DNA of 64,000 nt from Rhodoluna sp. (GTDB taxonomy: Bacteria; Actinomycetota; Actinomycetes; Actinomycetales; Microbacteriaceae): the NCBI GenBank assembly GCA_024641985.1, contig JAHEBZ010000001.1, positions 202,056 through 266,055 on the forward strand, given 5' to 3'. Below are positions 1 through 10,017 of this stretch, piece after piece. The first letter of the stretch is position 1. Every line of letters starts with the position of its first letter. Position numbers and translations under genes: made by a program. The notes below the pieces were generated by a model. That model saw only the letters and a list, made by a program, of their open reading frames with translations, had not been told where the DNA came from and ran no database searches.

Positions 1-155
1 AACTTGAAGCCGTCTTTTTCCCAGATGTAGGCGCGGCCGCCAACTTTTTCGCGGGCCTCAAGAACCGTAACCTTCATGCCCGCCTTGGCCAAAAGAGCTG
101 CAGTCGACAAGCCCGCGATGCCGCCCCCGATCACTACTGCTTTTTTCTGGGTCAT
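1..155 (-). CDS. crtI: phytoene desaturase (CrtI family), N-terminal fragment
   Basis: Only the first 51 codons lie in the window; the gene runs off the left edge. The protein begins [18 protein letters not shown], a Rossmann dinucleotide-binding motif (GxGxxG at residues 10-15), followed by a beta strand ending in TVLEARE and then KVGGRA, the FAD-binding start typical of CrtI-type phytoene desaturases and related amine oxidases. Its ATG overlaps the TGA of the upstream phytoene synthase gene (ATGA), so the two are translationally coupled. CrtI desaturates phytoene towards lycopene at the membrane. The family is inferred from the FAD motif plus the crtB neighbour; from this fragment alone another FAD-dependent carotenoid enzyme cannot be excluded. 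Confidence 0.85.
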   Translation of the reverse strand, partial: MTQKKAVVIGGGIAGLSTAALLAKAGMKVTVLEAREKVGGRAYIWEKDGFK

Positions 156-1030
156 TTCGGGGTAACTCCAAGCAACGCTTTGACTAGAATCCAGAGCTTG
201 ACTGAATTGGGAACACTAATTCTTGTTTCGATTAATTTTTCGGCCGAGGTGTTGCTGATTCGGTCATTTAGGGCAGCAAAAAACATCTGGGCAGCGGCAA
301 CTGCTTTGCGTGCACCGCGTGGCAACAGGGGCAGGGTTCTAGCCGAAACCAAAAGATCTGCATCGATGTCGGCTACAAGCTTGGCCTTTTGGTTCTGGTT
401 AAAGCTGGCAACGTTAACCTGCGGAAAGTATGACCGACCAAGTTTTTTGAAATCGGCGGCGAGGTCTCGTAAAAAGTTGACCTTCTGGAACGCCGAGCCC
501 AGGGCGCGTGCGCCATCGACCATGGTTTTGTGCTGCTCTGCCGTGTAAGAACCCTGGGCAACAAATGCTTTGAGGCACATTAGGCCAACCACCTCGGCCG
601 ACCCATAAACATAGGCTTCAAAACTGGCTTGGTCGTGTTCGGTTGCGTGCAGATCCATCCGCATCGAGGCAAAAAAGGGCTCGATTATGTCGCGTTCAAT
701 GCCAACCTGGCGCGCGGTGTGGGCAAAGGCGTGCACCACAAGATTTGTGCTGAACCCATCGGCGAGAGCCCGATAGGTTTCTGCCTCGAGTTCATCGAGC
801 AAGGCTTCTGGCTGGCGGTGTTCTGAGCTCAGGCCTTCGAATGCCTCGGCTGCGGCCCCATCGACAATCTCGTCGGCCACGCGCACCAGTGCATAGATGT
901 TGCGAATTTGTTTGGCTGTTGCATTTGGCAGCAACCTGGTCGACCATCCAAAGCTGGTTGAATAAGCCGAAATAACCCGAGCCGCTGAGCTTTCCGCGGC
1001 GGCGGTATATCTTGCCAGGCTTTCGTTCAC
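152..1030 (-). CDS. crtB: phytoene synthase (squalene/phytoene synthase family)
   Basis: 292 residues, normal for the family. It condenses two geranylgeranyl diphosphates to phytoene, the first committed carotenoid step. The two aspartate-rich substrate/Mg sites are visible: DEIVD near residue 53 (in [12 protein letters not shown]) and [16 protein letters not shown] near residue 190. The start is a GTG at 1030. A TAGCCT hexamer lies exactly 7 bases upstream of it and no Shine-Dalgarno is present, so this looks like a leaderless mRNA. It is first in an operon with crtI (ATGA overlap). The promoter hexamer overlaps the last codon of the upstream corA gene. Confidence 0.95.
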   Translation of the reverse strand: MNESLARYTAAAESSAARVISAYSTSFGWSTRLLPNATAKQIRNIYALVRVADEIVDGAAAEAFEGLSSEHRQPEALLDELEAETYRALADGFSTNLVVHAFAHTARQVGIERDIIEPFFASMRMDLHATEHDQASFEAYVYGSAEVVGLMCLKAFVAQGSYTAEQHKTMVDGARALGSAFQKVNFLRDLAADFKKLGRSYFPQVNVASFNQNQKAKLVADIDADLLVSARTLPLLPRGARKAVAAAQMFFAALNDRISNTSAEKLIETRISVPNSVKLWILVKALLGVTPK

Positions 1031-1037
1031 GACTTAA

Positions 1038-1043
1038 AGGCTA
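1038..1043 (-). promoter_or_regulatory. -10 hexamer of crtB (leaderless)
   Basis: TAGCCT on the minus strand, 7 bases from the GTG start of crtB. It fits the TANNNT-6/7-start pattern seen throughout this window. Confidence 0.6.
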
Positions 1044-2039
1044 CAGCCAATCCTTGCGTTTGAAGGTGATGTAAAGAGCGGTCGAGAGCCCAATCATCAA
1101 CCCCGTCGATGCCCAAACGCCACCCTCGGTTCCGAACCCAAAATAGGGAATGTTCTGGCCATAAAACCCCGTTACCGCAGTTGGCACAGCAATGATTGCC
1201 GCCCACGAGGTAACTTTTTTCATGATCAGGTTCATGTTGTTGCCCTGAATGGTCAGGTTGGTTTCGAGCAGAGTGGTAATCAGGTCGCGCAGCGAGTCGG
1301 TCCAGTCGGCAACCCGAATCACATGGTCGTAGACATCTTGAAAATATGGAAACATGCCGCTGCCGAGCAGCCGAGTATCTTGCTTTACCAACGGGTTCAA
1401 CACTTCGCGCATCGGAACCGTGATGCGGCGCAAAAGCACAAGAGCTTTTCGTAATTCATAGGTGCGTTTTTGTATCTGAACGTCTATGCGGTTGCTCGAG
1501 AACATTAGCTCTTCGAGCGCCTCGATTTCTAAATCCAACGAGTCGACCGCGTCAAAATATGCATCCACAATTACGTCTAATGCGCCCCACAGCAAAAAGG
1601 CAACCCCGTGGTTTGCCAATTCAGAACTTTCATCCCACCTTTTGCAAATCGCTTCGATATCAAACGATTCATCATCGCGCACCGTAATGATGCCGTTGGC
1701 AGTGACAAAAATGGCAATTTCTTGATCGGTAAGTTCGCGAGTTGCCCTATCGAAGGCGGTTGCGTAGGCATTGATGAAAAGGTGTGATTCGTAGTGCTCT
1801 AACTTGGGTCGCTGGCGCCCTCGAAATGCGTCATCTAACGCCAGCTTATTCAACTGCAACTCGCGGCCAAGAAACTGCAGTTCGGCTTCGGTCGGGGCTA
1901 TCAGATCTATCCAAAAGAAGGTGTTCGGCCGAACTTTGATCGAAGCAACGCGGTCGAGGTCAAAATTGGTTTCAGAAACCCGACCGTTTTCATAAAGGCG
2001 ACTTTGACGCATGGGCTCATCATAGGCAATCACTGCCAC
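1041..2039 (-). CDS. corA: CorA-family divalent cation channel
   Basis: 332 residues with the CorA plan: a long alpha/beta and helical cytoplasmic domain, then two C-terminal membrane helices, the first ending at the loop YGQN (residues 293-296) and the second near residues 308-325, with a basic KRKDWL tail. CorA forms pentameric Mg/Co channels in the inner membrane. The signature tripeptide after the first helix is normally GMN; here it reads GQN. I believe GQN variants occur in actinobacterial members, so function is probably retained, but ion selectivity is uncertain. The start chosen is GTG 2039; a downstream ATG at 2012 is possible. No clear promoter hexamer was found. Confidence 0.85.
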   Translation of the reverse strand: MAVIAYDEPMRQSRLYENGRVSETNFDLDRVASIKVRPNTFFWIDLIAPTEAELQFLGRELQLNKLALDDAFRGRQRPKLEHYESHLFINAYATAFDRATRELTDQEIAIFVTANGIITVRDDESFDIEAICKRWDESSELANHGVAFLLWGALDVIVDAYFDAVDSLDLEIEALEELMFSSNRIDVQIQKRTYELRKALVLLRRITVPMREVLNPLVKQDTRLLGSGMFPYFQDVYDHVIRVADWTDSLRDLITTLLETNLTIQGNNMNLIMKKVTSWAAIIAVPTAVTGFYGQNIPYFGFGTEGGVWASTGLMIGLSTALYITFKRKDWL

Positions 2040-2056
2040 CTAAGCCAGCCAAGCCT

Positions 2057-2062
2057 TAGACT
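2057..2062 (+). promoter_or_regulatory. -10 hexamer of ilvD (leaderless)
   Basis: TAGACT with a 7-base spacer to the ATG at 2070. There is no Shine-Dalgarno before that ATG, which supports transcription starting at the start codon. Confidence 0.6.
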
Positions 2063-2069
2063 TATAGGC

Positions 2070-3761
2070 ATGTCTGTAGATATCAAGCCGCGTTCACGCG
2101 CCGTTACCGATGGAATTGAAAAGGCCGCTTCACGAGGCATGCTTCGTGCTGTTGGCATGGGCGACGAAGACTGGGTTAAACCCCAGATCGGCGTTGCAAG
2201 TTCGTGGAGCGAGGTGACCCCTTGCAACCTTTCGCTCGACCGATTGGCCGATGCTGCCAAGCAGGGAGTGCACGCCGGTGGAGGTTATCCGCTTGAGTTC
2301 GGAACCATTTCTGTTTCTGATGGCATCTCTATGGGCCACGAGGGCATGCACTTTTCTTTGGTCTCGCGCGAGGTTATCGCCGACTCTGTCGAAACCGTTA
2401 TGCAGGCCGAGCGCCTCGATGGTTCGGTGTTGCTTGCTGGTTGCGACAAGTCGCTGCCTGGCATGCTGATGGCCGCCGCTCGCCTAAACCTTTCGTCTGT
2501 GTTCCTTTATGCCGGTTCGATCATGCCTGGCTGGGTAAAGCTCGAAGACGGCACCGAAAAGCAGGTCACCATTATCGATGCTTTCGAAGCCGTTGGTGCT
2601 TGCAAGGCCGGCAAGATGTCTGAAGAAGACCTAACCCGAATCGAAAAGGCAATTTGCCCAGGTGAGGGTGCCTGCGGTGGCATGTATACGGCAAACACAA
2701 TGGCATCGGCCGCCGAGGCACTCGGCATGAGCCTGCCTGGTTCGGCTGCCCCACCGGCTGCCGACCGCCGCCGCGACAACTGGGCGCACCGCTCGGGCGA
2801 GGCCGTAGTTAACCTGCTTCGCCTTGGCATCACCGCTCGCGACATTCTTACCAAAAAGGCTTTCGAGAACGCAATCGCCGTAACCATGGCGTTCGGTGGC
2901 TCAACCAACGCAGTGCTTCACCTTTTGGCAATCGCTCGCGAGGCCGAGGTAGACCTAACTCTCGATGACTTCAACCGCATCGCCGACAAGGTTCCTCACC
3001 TCGGCGACCTAAAGCCGTTCGGTCAATATGTCATGACCGATGTCGACCGCATTGGTGGCGTTCCGGTGATGATGAAGGCGCTGCTCGACGCAGGCCTAAT
3101 TCACGGCGATGCCCTCACCGTTACCGGCAAAACCGTTGCCGAAAACTTGGCTGACGTAAACACTCCAGACCCAGACGGCAAGATCATCCGTGCAATGAAC
3201 AACCCAATTCACAAAAACGGTGGCCTGGCAGTTCTTCGCGGTTCGATGGCACCCGAGGGCGCAGTTGTTAAGACTGCTGGCTTCGACCTCGAAGATTTCA
3301 CCGGCCCTGCCCGCGTTTTTGAGCGCGAGCGCGAAGCCATGGATGCCCTGACCGAAGGCAAAATCACCAAGGGCGATGTAGTGGTAATTCGCTACGAAGG
3401 CCCTAAGGGTGGCCCGGGCATGCGAGAAATGCTTGCCATCACCGCAGCAATTAAGGGTGCGGGTTTGGGCAAGGATGTTCTACTATTGACTGACGGACGA
3501 TTCTCAGGCGGCACAACCGGCCTTTGCATCGGACACATTGCACCAGAGGCCACCGAAGGTGGACCAATTGCTCTGGTTCGCGATGGCGACTTGATTCGAG
3601 TCAACATCGCTTCTCGATCGCTCGAACTACTCGTTGAGCCTGAAGAGTTGGCTGCCCGCAAGCAAAATTGGCAGCCTCTTCCACCGCGCTACACCCGCGG
3701 CGTTCTCGCGAAATATTCGAAGCTAGTGCACTCTGCAGCAGAGGGCGCATACTGCGGCTAA
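2070..3761 (+). CDS. ilvD: dihydroxy-acid dehydratase
   Basis: 563 residues. It dehydrates dihydroxy-isovalerate and dihydroxy-methylvalerate, the penultimate step of valine and isoleucine synthesis, using an Fe-S cluster and Mg. The three expected cysteine contexts are present: [20 protein letters not shown] and [14 protein letters not shown]; the C-terminal [13 protein letters not shown] motif is also intact. An in-frame upstream start would add 22 residues that overlap the corA start and do not resemble the family, so ATG 2070, which has a well-placed TAGACT hexamer, is preferred. It is followed by ilvB after 60 bases on the same strand. Confidence 0.97.
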   Translation: MSVDIKPRSRAVTDGIEKAASRGMLRAVGMGDEDWVKPQIGVASSWSEVTPCNLSLDRLADAAKQGVHAGGGYPLEFGTISVSDGISMGHEGMHFSLVSREVIADSVETVMQAERLDGSVLLAGCDKSLPGMLMAAARLNLSSVFLYAGSIMPGWVKLEDGTEKQVTIIDAFEAVGACKAGKMSEEDLTRIEKAICPGEGACGGMYTANTMASAAEALGMSLPGSAAPPAADRRRDNWAHRSGEAVVNLLRLGITARDILTKKAFENAIAVTMAFGGSTNAVLHLLAIAREAEVDLTLDDFNRIADKVPHLGDLKPFGQYVMTDVDRIGGVPVMMKALLDAGLIHGDALTVTGKTVAENLADVNTPDPDGKIIRAMNNPIHKNGGLAVLRGSMAPEGAVVKTAGFDLEDFTGPARVFEREREAMDALTEGKITKGDVVVIRYEGPKGGPGMREMLAITAAIKGAGLGKDVLLLTDGRFSGGTTGLCIGHIAPEATEGGPIALVRDGDLIRVNIASRSLELLVEPEELAARKQNWQPLPPRYTRGVLAKYSKLVHSAAEGAYCG

Positions 3762-3769
3762 TTCGCTAA

Positions 3770-3793
3770 AGCAAAAATCACCTGGTTTTTGCT
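3770..3793 (+). other. inverted repeat before ilvB
   Basis: An 8-base perfect stem, AGCAAAAA (3770-3777) with TTTTTGCT (3786-3793), encloses an 8-base loop in the ilvD-ilvB gap. It has no T-run after it, so it is more likely a processing or pausing hairpin than a terminator. I found no leader peptide rich in branched-chain residues beside it. Confidence 0.4.
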
Positions 3794-3821
3794 CGCAAAA
3801 GCTAACGAGAGAAGTATTCAG

Positions 3822-5576
3822 ATGACTAACGAGGTCCTTACCGGAGCCCAGGCTATTGTTCGCAGCCTGGAGATGCTCGGTATCGAAGACATCTTTGGTT
3901 TGCCTGGTGGCGCAATTTTGCCCACCTACGACCCGCTGATGGATTCAAAAAAGATTCGCCACATTTTGGTTCGCCACGAGCAGGGCGCCGGTCACGCGGC
4001 CGAAGGCTATGCCTCGGCTTCGGGCAAACTTGGCGTTTGCATCGCAACCTCTGGCCCGGGTGCAACCAACCTTGTTACAGCAATCGCCGATGCCTACATG
4101 GATTCGGTTCCACTGCTTGCCATCACCGGCCAGGTTGGCTCAAAGCTAATCGGAACCGATGCATTTCAAGAGGCCGACATCGTTGGCATCACAATGCCAA
4201 TCACCAAGCACTCATTCTTGGTTACTCGCCCCGAAGACATCCCAGAGGTTATGGCAGCAGCCGTAATGATTGCGACAACCGGTCGCCCGGGGCCAGTTTT
4301 GGTTGACATCACCAAAGATGCACAGCAGGGCAAGGCCGAGTTTGTTTGGCCACCAAAGGTTGATTTGCCTGGCTACAAACCGGTTACCAAGCCACACGGC
4401 AAGCAAATTCAGGCCGCAGCCCAAATGATTAAAGAGGCAAAGCGCCCGGTTCTATATGTTGGTGGTGGCGTTGTTCGCGCCGGCGCTCACAAAGAGTTGC
4501 TAAAACTGGCCGAGCTAATCGGTGCCCCGGTGGTCACCACACTCATGGCTCGCGGTGCGTTCCCCGATTCACACAAGCAAAACCTGGGCATGCCAGGCAT
4601 GCACGGCACAGTGCCTGCAGTTACCGCATTGCAAAAGAGTGACCTTCTAATCACTCTGGGTGCTCGTTTCGACGACCGTGTAACCGGCGATGTAAAGGGC
4701 TTTGCCATTGGCGCAAAGGTTATTCACGTAGACATCGACCCGGCCGAGATTGGCAAGATTCGTTTTGCCGATGTGCCTATTGTTGGCGATGCCCGCGAGG
4801 TTATCGACGAACTGAACCAAGAACTTAAATCAGGCATTGTCGCTGGCGATCTAGACATCGCCGACTGGTGGGTCTTCCTAAACGGCCTGCTCGAGCGCTA
4901 CCCGCTTGGCTACACCTCGGCCAACGACGGCAAACTTTCACCGCAACACGTGATCAGCCGCATCGGCGAGCTTTCTGGCCCAGAGGCAATTTATGCCGCT
5001 GGCGTTGGTCAGCACCAAATGTGGTCGGCGCAGTTCATCAAATATGAGCGACCAAACGCATGGCTCAATTCGGGCGGCGCGGGCACAATGGGTTATTCGG
5101 TTCCGGCTGCTATGGGCGCCAAGGTTGGCCAGCCAGATCGCCTGGTTTGGGCAATCGATGGCGATGGCTGTTTTCAGATGACCAACCAAGAGTTGGCTAC
5201 CTGTGCGATCAACAACATCCCAATCAAGGTTGCAATCATCAACAACTCTTCGCTTGGCATGGTTCGCCAGTGGCAAACCCTGTTCTATAACGAGCGTTAT
5301 TCAAACACCGATCTAAACACCGGCACCGACACCATCATGATTCCCGATTTCGTCAAGTTGGCCGAGGCTTATGGATGCTTGGCAATCCGGGTTGAAAAAG
5401 AAGAAGACATCGATAAGGCAATCAAGTTGGCAATCGAAACCAACGACCGCCCAGTGGTCATCGATTTCATTGTTAGCCGCGATGCCATGGTTTGGCCAAT
5501 GGTTGCCGCTGGTCTAACCAACGACGAAGTTCAATATGCGCGCGATGCCGCGCCGGTTTGGGATGGGGTGGAGTAG
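3822..5576 (+). CDS. ilvB: acetolactate synthase large (catalytic) subunit
   Basis: 584 residues. A ThDP-dependent enzyme making acetolactate or acetohydroxybutyrate, the first common step of valine/leucine/isoleucine synthesis. Visible are the Pyr-domain catalytic glutamate context [14 protein letters not shown], the GATNLVT segment, and the C-terminal ThDP-binding motif starting [17 protein letters not shown] start at 3789 would add 11 residues; ATG 3822 is preferred because a GAGAGAAG purine run lies 8 bases upstream and the protein then begins close to the conserved LTGAQA. The regulatory subunit ilvN starts 3 bases after the stop, so the two subunits are co-translated. Confidence 0.97.
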   Translation: MTNEVLTGAQAIVRSLEMLGIEDIFGLPGGAILPTYDPLMDSKKIRHILVRHEQGAGHAAEGYASASGKLGVCIATSGPGATNLVTAIADAYMDSVPLLAITGQVGSKLIGTDAFQEADIVGITMPITKHSFLVTRPEDIPEVMAAAVMIATTGRPGPVLVDITKDAQQGKAEFVWPPKVDLPGYKPVTKPHGKQIQAAAQMIKEAKRPVLYVGGGVVRAGAHKELLKLAELIGAPVVTTLMARGAFPDSHKQNLGMPGMHGTVPAVTALQKSDLLITLGARFDDRVTGDVKGFAIGAKVIHVDIDPAEIGKIRFADVPIVGDAREVIDELNQELKSGIVAGDLDIADWWVFLNGLLERYPLGYTSANDGKLSPQHVISRIGELSGPEAIYAAGVGQHQMWSAQFIKYERPNAWLNSGGAGTMGYSVPAAMGAKVGQPDRLVWAIDGDGCFQMTNQELATCAINNIPIKVAIINNSSLGMVRQWQTLFYNERYSNTDLNTGTDTIMIPDFVKLAEAYGCLAIRVEKEEDIDKAIKLAIETNDRPVVIDFIVSRDAMVWPMVAAGLTNDEVQYARDAAPVWDGVE

Positions 5577-5579
5577 AAA

Positions 5580-6086
5580 ATGTCAAAGCACGTACTTTCA
5601 CTTCTAGTAGAAGACAAGCCGGGAATCCTTACTCGTGTTGCAGCTCTGTTTGCGCGCCGCGGGTTCAACATTGAGTCTCTGGCCGTTGGCACCAGTGAGG
5701 TGCAGGGCCTTTCGCGCATGACCGTGGTTGTGAACGTTGAGGGCGCCCCGCTTGAGCAGGTGACCAAGCAGCTAAACAAATTGATCAACGTGATCAAGAT
5801 TGTTGAGCTCGAAGCCGACCAGGCCGTTCAGCGTGACCACATGTTGATCAAAGTAAAAACCGACTCGGCAACTCGCTCTCAGGTGCTCGAGGCAGTAACC
5901 TTATTCCGTGCGCGCGTTATCGACGTTGTGAGCGATGCACTGATTATCGAGGTCACCGGCGACACTGCAAAGTGCGCGGCTTTCATCAAAGTTCTCGAAC
6001 CTTTCGGCATCAAAGAATTGGTGCAGTCGGGTGTCTTGGCTATGGGCCGCGGCTCGAAATCAATCACCGAAAAGGTGCTCAAGTAA
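5580..6086 (+). CDS. ilvN: acetolactate synthase small (regulatory) subunit
   Basis: 168 residues, the usual length. The N-terminal ACT domain begins HVLSLLVEDKPGILTRVAAL and contains RRGFNIESLAVG; a second, C-terminal ALS-type ACT-like domain follows from about residue 80. It confers valine feedback inhibition on IlvB and raises its activity. It sits 3 bases downstream of ilvB with a GGTGGAG ribosome site overlapping the end of ilvB, so dosage is coupled to the catalytic subunit. Confidence 0.96.
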   Translation: MSKHVLSLLVEDKPGILTRVAALFARRGFNIESLAVGTSEVQGLSRMTVVVNVEGAPLEQVTKQLNKLINVIKIVELEADQAVQRDHMLIKVKTDSATRSQVLEAVTLFRARVIDVVSDALIIEVTGDTAKCAAFIKVLEPFGIKELVQSGVLAMGRGSKSITEKVLK

Positions 6087-6092
6087 AAGCTT

Positions 6093-6110
6093 CGAATGAT
6101 CATTCATTCG
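6093..6110. other. inverted repeat in the ilvN-ilvC gap
   Basis: CGAATGA (6093-6099), TCAT loop, TCATTCG (6104-6110): a perfect 7-base stem just after the ilvN stop. It is A/T-rich and lacks a strong T tail. It could mark the 3' end of a processed ilvBN message or slow polymerase before ilvC. Confidence 0.4.
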
Positions 6111-6140
6111 TTTGAACCAACAAACCAAATCGCTTTCTAA

Positions 6141-7193
<1,053 letters not shown>

Positions 7194-7220
7194 TTCGAGC
7201 TCGTTTCTTTGAAACGTCGA

Positions 7221-7249
7221 AACCCCGCATCGAAAGGTGCGGGGTTTTT
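7221..7249 (+). terminator. rho-independent terminator after ilvC
   Basis: Stem AACCCCGCA (7221-7229) with TGCGGGGTT (7238-7246), 8-base loop, T-run to 7249. It ends the ilv transcript; the facing minus-strand gene ends at 7307. Confidence 0.85.
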
Positions 7250-7306
7250 CTTTGCTCAAATTTTTAGTTGCCCCGCCTCGCCGGGCCTAGTTGGGTTTCA
7301 TGCTTG

Positions 7307-7888
7307 CTAAGGAACCAGTTGCAGTTCAACCAGTGCGTTTTGCTTGATGTCTCGCACAAAATCAGATTCGCCACGCTGCCATTCGATCGCCGAGGCAAAT
7401 TGCACGTTCACTTCGCGACCAAGCAAATCTTCGGCCCTGGCGGCGGCCCGCGATGCCTCGATTCGGCTAACGTTGCCAATCAACAGCAAGTCAACTTCTT
7501 TTGGCGCCGCGGCGGTTTGTCTTGAAAGCCTGGCGGCCCAAACTCCAAAAAGAAACGCGTGCTCGATGCCGTCTAGGCCAATTAGAAGTGGCGGAAGCAC
7601 CGCTGCCGGCCCATAGCTGAAGGCGATGATTTGGCTCACCGAATCGAACAGGAGGTGCTCTTTGTTGGCCTGAATAAACCTGGCCCTGCCCGAGGTTTTT
7701 TGAATCACAAGCTGGCCATCTAGCAACCGATCTACCTCGCGCATGGCTGTGGGCAAGCTGGTGCCAGCAAATTGGGCGAGGTGGCTAATCGAGAACAATT
7801 CATCGGAATTCATGAAGAGTTCGGCCAAAATCAGGCCCTGAGCATCGCTTTTGAGCAACGGGGACAGTTTTGCGGCGGCTACTTTCAC
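7307..7888 (-). CDS. winged-helix regulator fused to a nucleotidyltransferase-like domain
   Basis: 193 residues from GTG 7888 (an in-frame TTG at 7894 lies closer to the promoter hexamer). Residues about 15-75 form an ArsR/MarR-like winged helix (SISHLAQFAGTSLPTAMREV as recognition region). Residues about 80-193 resemble the small MNT/KNTase-type nucleotidyltransferase fold: FGVWAARLS at 114-122 sits where these enzymes have GSRARG, and EVDLLLIG at 131-138 where they have DxDLLV. The GS is lost and the first metal-binding aspartate is glutamate, so catalysis is doubtful. It is divergent from serA, so it may regulate serA or itself. Function not known; fusions of this kind are found in bacteria and archaea. 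Confidence 0.75.
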   Translation of the reverse strand: MKVAAAKLSPLLKSDAQGLILAELFMNSDELFSISHLAQFAGTSLPTAMREVDRLLDGQLVIQKTSGRARFIQANKEHLLFDSVSQIIAFSYGPAAVLPPLLIGLDGIEHAFLFGVWAARLSRQTAAAPKEVDLLLIGNVSRIEASRAAARAEDLLGREVNVQFASAIEWQRGESDFVRDIKQNALVELQLVP

Positions 7889-7895
7889 ATTCAAT

Positions 7896-7901
7896 AGTCT
7901 A
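7896..7901 (-). promoter_or_regulatory. -10 hexamer of the wHTH-nucleotidyltransferase gene (leaderless)
   Basis: TAGACT on the minus strand, 7 bases from GTG 7888; it decides that start over TTG 7894. A CAATA...TATTG inverted pair flanks the site (7892-7916), a possible operator for autoregulation. Confidence 0.55.
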
Positions 7902-8004
7902 AATAATGTTTATTGAAAATTACTAGCACAATTTCTGCGAATTGCGGTTCTAAACTTGTTTTCGTTGCCAAATCTTGGCACCCACAAACCACGAGGATGT
8001 AGCA

Positions 8005-9594
8005 ATGACTAAGCCAGTTGTTCTAATTGCCGAAGAGCTTTCGCCAGCCACCGTTGAGGCGCTTGGCCCAGATTTCGAAGTTGTAAACGTTGACGGCACC
8101 GACCGCCCGGCATTGCTTTCGGCGCTGGCAAACGCCGATGCCATCTTGGTGCGTTCGGCAACCCAGGTTGATGCCGAGGCAATCGCGGCTGCACCAAAAC
8201 TAAAGGTCGTGGCACGCGCAGGTGTTGGCCTCGACAACGTAGACATCAAGGCGGCAACCGCTGCCGGCGTTATGGTGGTCAACGCACCTACCTCAAACGT
8301 AATCTCGGCCGCCGAGTTGGCCATTTCACAGATGCTGGGCCTAGCCCGTCACATTCCAGATGCAAACCACTCGCTCAAGGCTGGCGAATGGAAGCGTTCG
8401 CAGTTCACCGGCACCGAGCTGTATGAGAAGACCGTGGGAATTGTGGGCCTTGGCCGCATCGGTGGTTTGGTTGCCCAGCGCCTTGCCGGTTTTGGCGTTG
8501 AGCTAATCGGTTACGACCCATACATCACGCCGGCTCGCGCCGAGCAGATGGGCGTCAAGCTGGCCACCCTCGACGAGGTTATGCAGCAGTCAGATTTCAT
8601 CACCATTCACATTCCAAAAACTCCAGAGACCACCGGCATGATCTCGACCGCACAGTTTGCGATCGCCAAGCCAAACCTTCGCATCGTCAACTGCTCACGC
8701 GGTGGCATCATCGACGAAGAAGCGCTTTTCACAGCACTTAGCACCAACCAAATTGCTGGCGCTGGCCTCGATGTGTTTGTTCAAGAGCCACCAAAGGGCA
8801 ACCCGCTGCTTGGCCTCAAAAACATTTTGGTCACGCCTCACCTTGGTGCCTCAACAGACGAAGCCCAAGAGAAGGCCGGCATCTCGGTGGCAAAATCGGT
8901 TCGCTTGGCACTTGCCGGCGATCTAGTGCCAGATGCCGTAAACGTGGCCGGTGGCAACATCGATTCTTCGGTGAAGCCTGGCATTAGCCTGATCGAAAAG
9001 CTTGGCCAGGTTCTGTTCGGCATTTCGGGTGGCAACGTGAGCGCGATCGAGGTTGAGGTTCGCGGCGAGATCGCGGTTCACGATGTTTCGGTGCTAAAGC
9101 TTGCCGGCCTAAAGGGGTTCTTCCAAAACGCAGTGACCGAGCAGGTCTCTTATGTGAACGCGCCTCTGATGGCCGACCAGCGCGGCATCGACGTAAAGCT
9201 CACAGTCGACACCAACTCAGATGAGTACCGCAACGTAACCACCATCAAGGCAACTCTTGCCGATGGCACCAGCGCTTCGGTGTCGGGCACTGTTATCGGC
9301 CCTAAGCTGCACCAAAAGATCACCAACATCAACGGCTATGACGTTGAATTGGCGATTGCCGAGCACCTGGTGTTGATGGTTTATGGCGACCGCCCAGGCA
9401 TCGTGGCAATCTATGGCAAGGCTTTTGCCGATGCCGGCATCAACATTGCAGCGATGCAAATTGCTCGCCAGCAAAAGGGCGGCAAGGCTCTATCTGTAAT
9501 CACCGTTGACTCGCCGGTTGATGCTGCAGTTCTTGAGGCCGTTCGCGTTGCGATCGAAGCCGATGTGATGAAGGCAATCGAAATCAACATCTAA
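8005..9594 (+). CDS. serA: D-3-phosphoglycerate dehydrogenase
   Basis: 529 residues, the long actinobacterial form. It oxidises 3-phosphoglycerate with NAD, the first step of serine synthesis. Order: split substrate domain, NAD-binding domain with GLGRIGG (about residue 148), catalytic arginine in NCSRGGIIDE, glutamate in VFVQEPP, histidine in TPHLGAST, then an intervening (ASB) domain and a C-terminal ACT domain (VYGDRPGIVAIYGKAFADAG) for serine feedback. A TTG 30 bases upstream is in frame, but ATG 8005 has a GAGG ribosome site 8 bases before it. A possible -10 TAAACT lies at 7951. It ends at a bidirectional terminator. Confidence 0.97.
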   Translation: MTKPVVLIAEELSPATVEALGPDFEVVNVDGTDRPALLSALANADAILVRSATQVDAEAIAAAPKLKVVARAGVGLDNVDIKAATAAGVMVVNAPTSNVISAAELAISQMLGLARHIPDANHSLKAGEWKRSQFTGTELYEKTVGIVGLGRIGGLVAQRLAGFGVELIGYDPYITPARAEQMGVKLATLDEVMQQSDFITIHIPKTPETTGMISTAQFAIAKPNLRIVNCSRGGIIDEEALFTALSTNQIAGAGLDVFVQEPPKGNPLLGLKNILVTPHLGASTDEAQEKAGISVAKSVRLALAGDLVPDAVNVAGGNIDSSVKPGISLIEKLGQVLFGISGGNVSAIEVEVRGEIAVHDVSVLKLAGLKGFFQNAVTEQVSYVNAPLMADQRGIDVKLTVDTNSDEYRNVTTIKATLADGTSASVSGTVIGPKLHQKITNINGYDVELAIAEHLVLMVYGDRPGIVAIYGKAFADAGINIAAMQIARQQKGGKALSVITVDSPVDAAVLEAVRVAIEADVMKAIEINI

Positions 9595-9609
9595 GCGTTT
9601 TTACACAAT

Positions 9610-9640
9610 AAAAAACCCCGACCACCGGTCGGGGTTTTTT
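9610..9640. terminator. bidirectional terminator between serA and the rhodanese gene
   Basis: A perfect 14-base inverted repeat with a 3-base loop: six A, CCCCGACC, ACC loop, GGTCGGGG, six T. The A- and T-runs let it stop both converging transcripts. The same stem recurs at 38664-38694. Confidence 0.9.
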
Positions 9641-9662
9641 GCTTGCGGTTAACCGCTAAAAA

Positions 9663-9980
9663 TTACAAACTTTCGGCAAACGAAACTTCGCGGCCCGAAT
9701 CAATCCAACCCATGGTTCCACCAGCAACCGAGGTTGCGTCATAGCCCTGACTTAGCAAATAGTCGGCACCCGACTGGCTGCGTGCGCCAGAACGGCAAAC
9801 CACAAAGATCTTTTCATCCTTTGGAATCAGGTGAAACTTGTCGGGCAATTGGCCAAGTGGAATGTGGTGAACGCCCGGCACATGGCCATCGGCGAACTCG
9901 TCGTTTTCGCGCACATCAAGAACCCAAGCGCCGGTCTGAAGTTCGAGGGCTAGGTCTGAAACGGTTATCTCGTTGGCCAT
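9663..9980 (-). CDS. single-domain rhodanese-like protein
   Basis: 105 residues, one rhodanese domain of the GlpE/PspE size class. The active-site loop is CRSGARS with catalytic Cys62, preceded by the conserved LDVRENDEFADGHVPG (residues 21-36). Such proteins transfer sulfane sulfur or act as thiol carriers; the physiological partner is unknown. The start ATG 9980 has a GAAAGGA ribosome site. It is divergent from the methyltransferase gene, 37 bases apart, and convergent with serA. Confidence 0.9.
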   Translation of the reverse strand: MANEITVSDLALELQTGAWVLDVRENDEFADGHVPGVHHIPLGQLPDKFHLIPKDEKIFVVCRSGARSQSGADYLLSQGYDATSVAGGTMGWIDSGREVSFAESL

Positions 9981-10005
9981 TTTTGGGTCCTTTCAAAAGA
10001 AGCAT

Positions 10006-10011
10006 TACATT
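10006..10011 (+). promoter_or_regulatory. promoter of the methyltransferase gene (leaderless)
   Basis: TACATT -10 with a 6-base spacer to ATG 10018. A possible -35 TTGGGT lies at 9983-9988 with a 17-base spacer. Confidence 0.5.
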
Positions 10012-10017
10012 TCAAGT

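Noticed and set aside
3762-3821. T-box or leucine/valine leader-peptide attenuator before ilvB
   Set aside because: Only 60 bases, no T-box motif, no branched-chain-rich small frame, and no terminator hairpin with a U-run.
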